Origin: Dolichospermum sp. FACHB-1091
GTDB taxonomy: Bacteria > Cyanobacteriota > Cyanobacteriia > Cyanobacteriales > Nostocaceae
DNA length: 64,000 nucleotides
Assembly: GCF_014697585.1 (NCBI RefSeq)
Contig: NZ_JACJSB010000008.1
Span: 1 to 64,000, forward strand
Direction: 5' to 3'
Below, one piece after another: positions 63,993 to 64,000 of the stretch (positions are counted from its first letter, which is position 1; every line of letters begins with the position of its first letter). A program made the position numbers and the translations under genes. A model generated the notes under the pieces. That model worked only from the letters and a program-made list of their open reading frames with translations, made no database searches and was not told where the DNA came from.

Positions 63993-64000
63993 ACTTAAAG

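Overview
The window reads as chromosome from a filamentous, probably heterocyst-forming cyanobacterium (order Nostocales, Anabaena/Dolichospermum/Aphanizomenon-like). The grounds are AT-rich DNA with many HIP1 octamers (GCGATCGC), the cyanobacterial gene families Ycf35, Ycf46, Tic20, SqdB/SqdX and DUF6887/DUF6888, a ctaB-ctaA // ctaC-ctaD-ctaE respiratory cluster, and a cyanobacterial Omp85-lpxC-fabZ-lpxA-lpxB block. The genus is inference. No rRNA operon or CRISPR array was seen. One tRNA gene, tRNA-Leu(CAG), is present.

Layout. 0-4.3 kb is accessory DNA: the tail of a TnpB gene, an IS982-type transposase remnant, several small toxin-antitoxin (TA) modules (one PIN toxin carries an in-frame stop) and a solitary DpnII/MboI-like nuclease. 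4.4-7 kb is clpC with a clear terminator. 7.6-9.6 kb is a two-gene AAA ATPase + TOPRIM pair, defence-like. 9.7-15.8 kb holds heme A synthesis (ctaB, ctaA) divergent from cytochrome oxidase subunits II, I and III. 15.9-19.6 kb is one very large type IIG-like restriction-methylation enzyme with a palindromic repeat inserted in frame. 19.7-30.8 kb is mostly housekeeping: DedA, a STAS protein, rpsF, an FAH-family enzyme, Tic20, glyA, a Gfo/Idh oxidoreductase, murA, tRNA-Leu and an Hsp70-like protein.

30.8-38.7 kb is a very AT-rich island. A tandem pair of large dynamin-like GTPases, a four-helix membrane protein and TA genes lie between two direct copies of an NTase/XRE locus. One copy is truncated and carries a MITE-like insertion whose empty site is preserved in the other copy. 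38.8-41.3 kb is Ycf35, a Ycf46-like AAA ATPase and a ribbon-helix-helix protein. 41.7-45.6 kb is a secreted-type Ca-binding multidomain protein. 45.9-49 kb holds a lipoprotein and the sulfolipid genes sqdB-sqdX. 50-56.9 kb holds purC and the outer-membrane/lipid A block.

56.9-64 kb is a second defence-rich region joined directly to lpxB: a DNA C5-methyltransferase, a stand-alone toxin-type deaminase and an unknown partner, then a DUF427 protein, a Septu-like ATPase + HNH nuclease pair, and a TA locus whose PIN toxin is cut to 12 codons.

The most interesting candidates are the methyltransferase/deaminase/unknown trio (56918-59475), the dynamin pair in its duplicated frame (30818-38657) and the AAA/TOPRIM pair (7578-9589). 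A recurring theme is antitoxin-like genes kept beside broken PIN toxins, and several families of short palindromic elements, some sharing the same terminal sequence. All family assignments were made by reading motifs and remembered family patterns; no database search was run.
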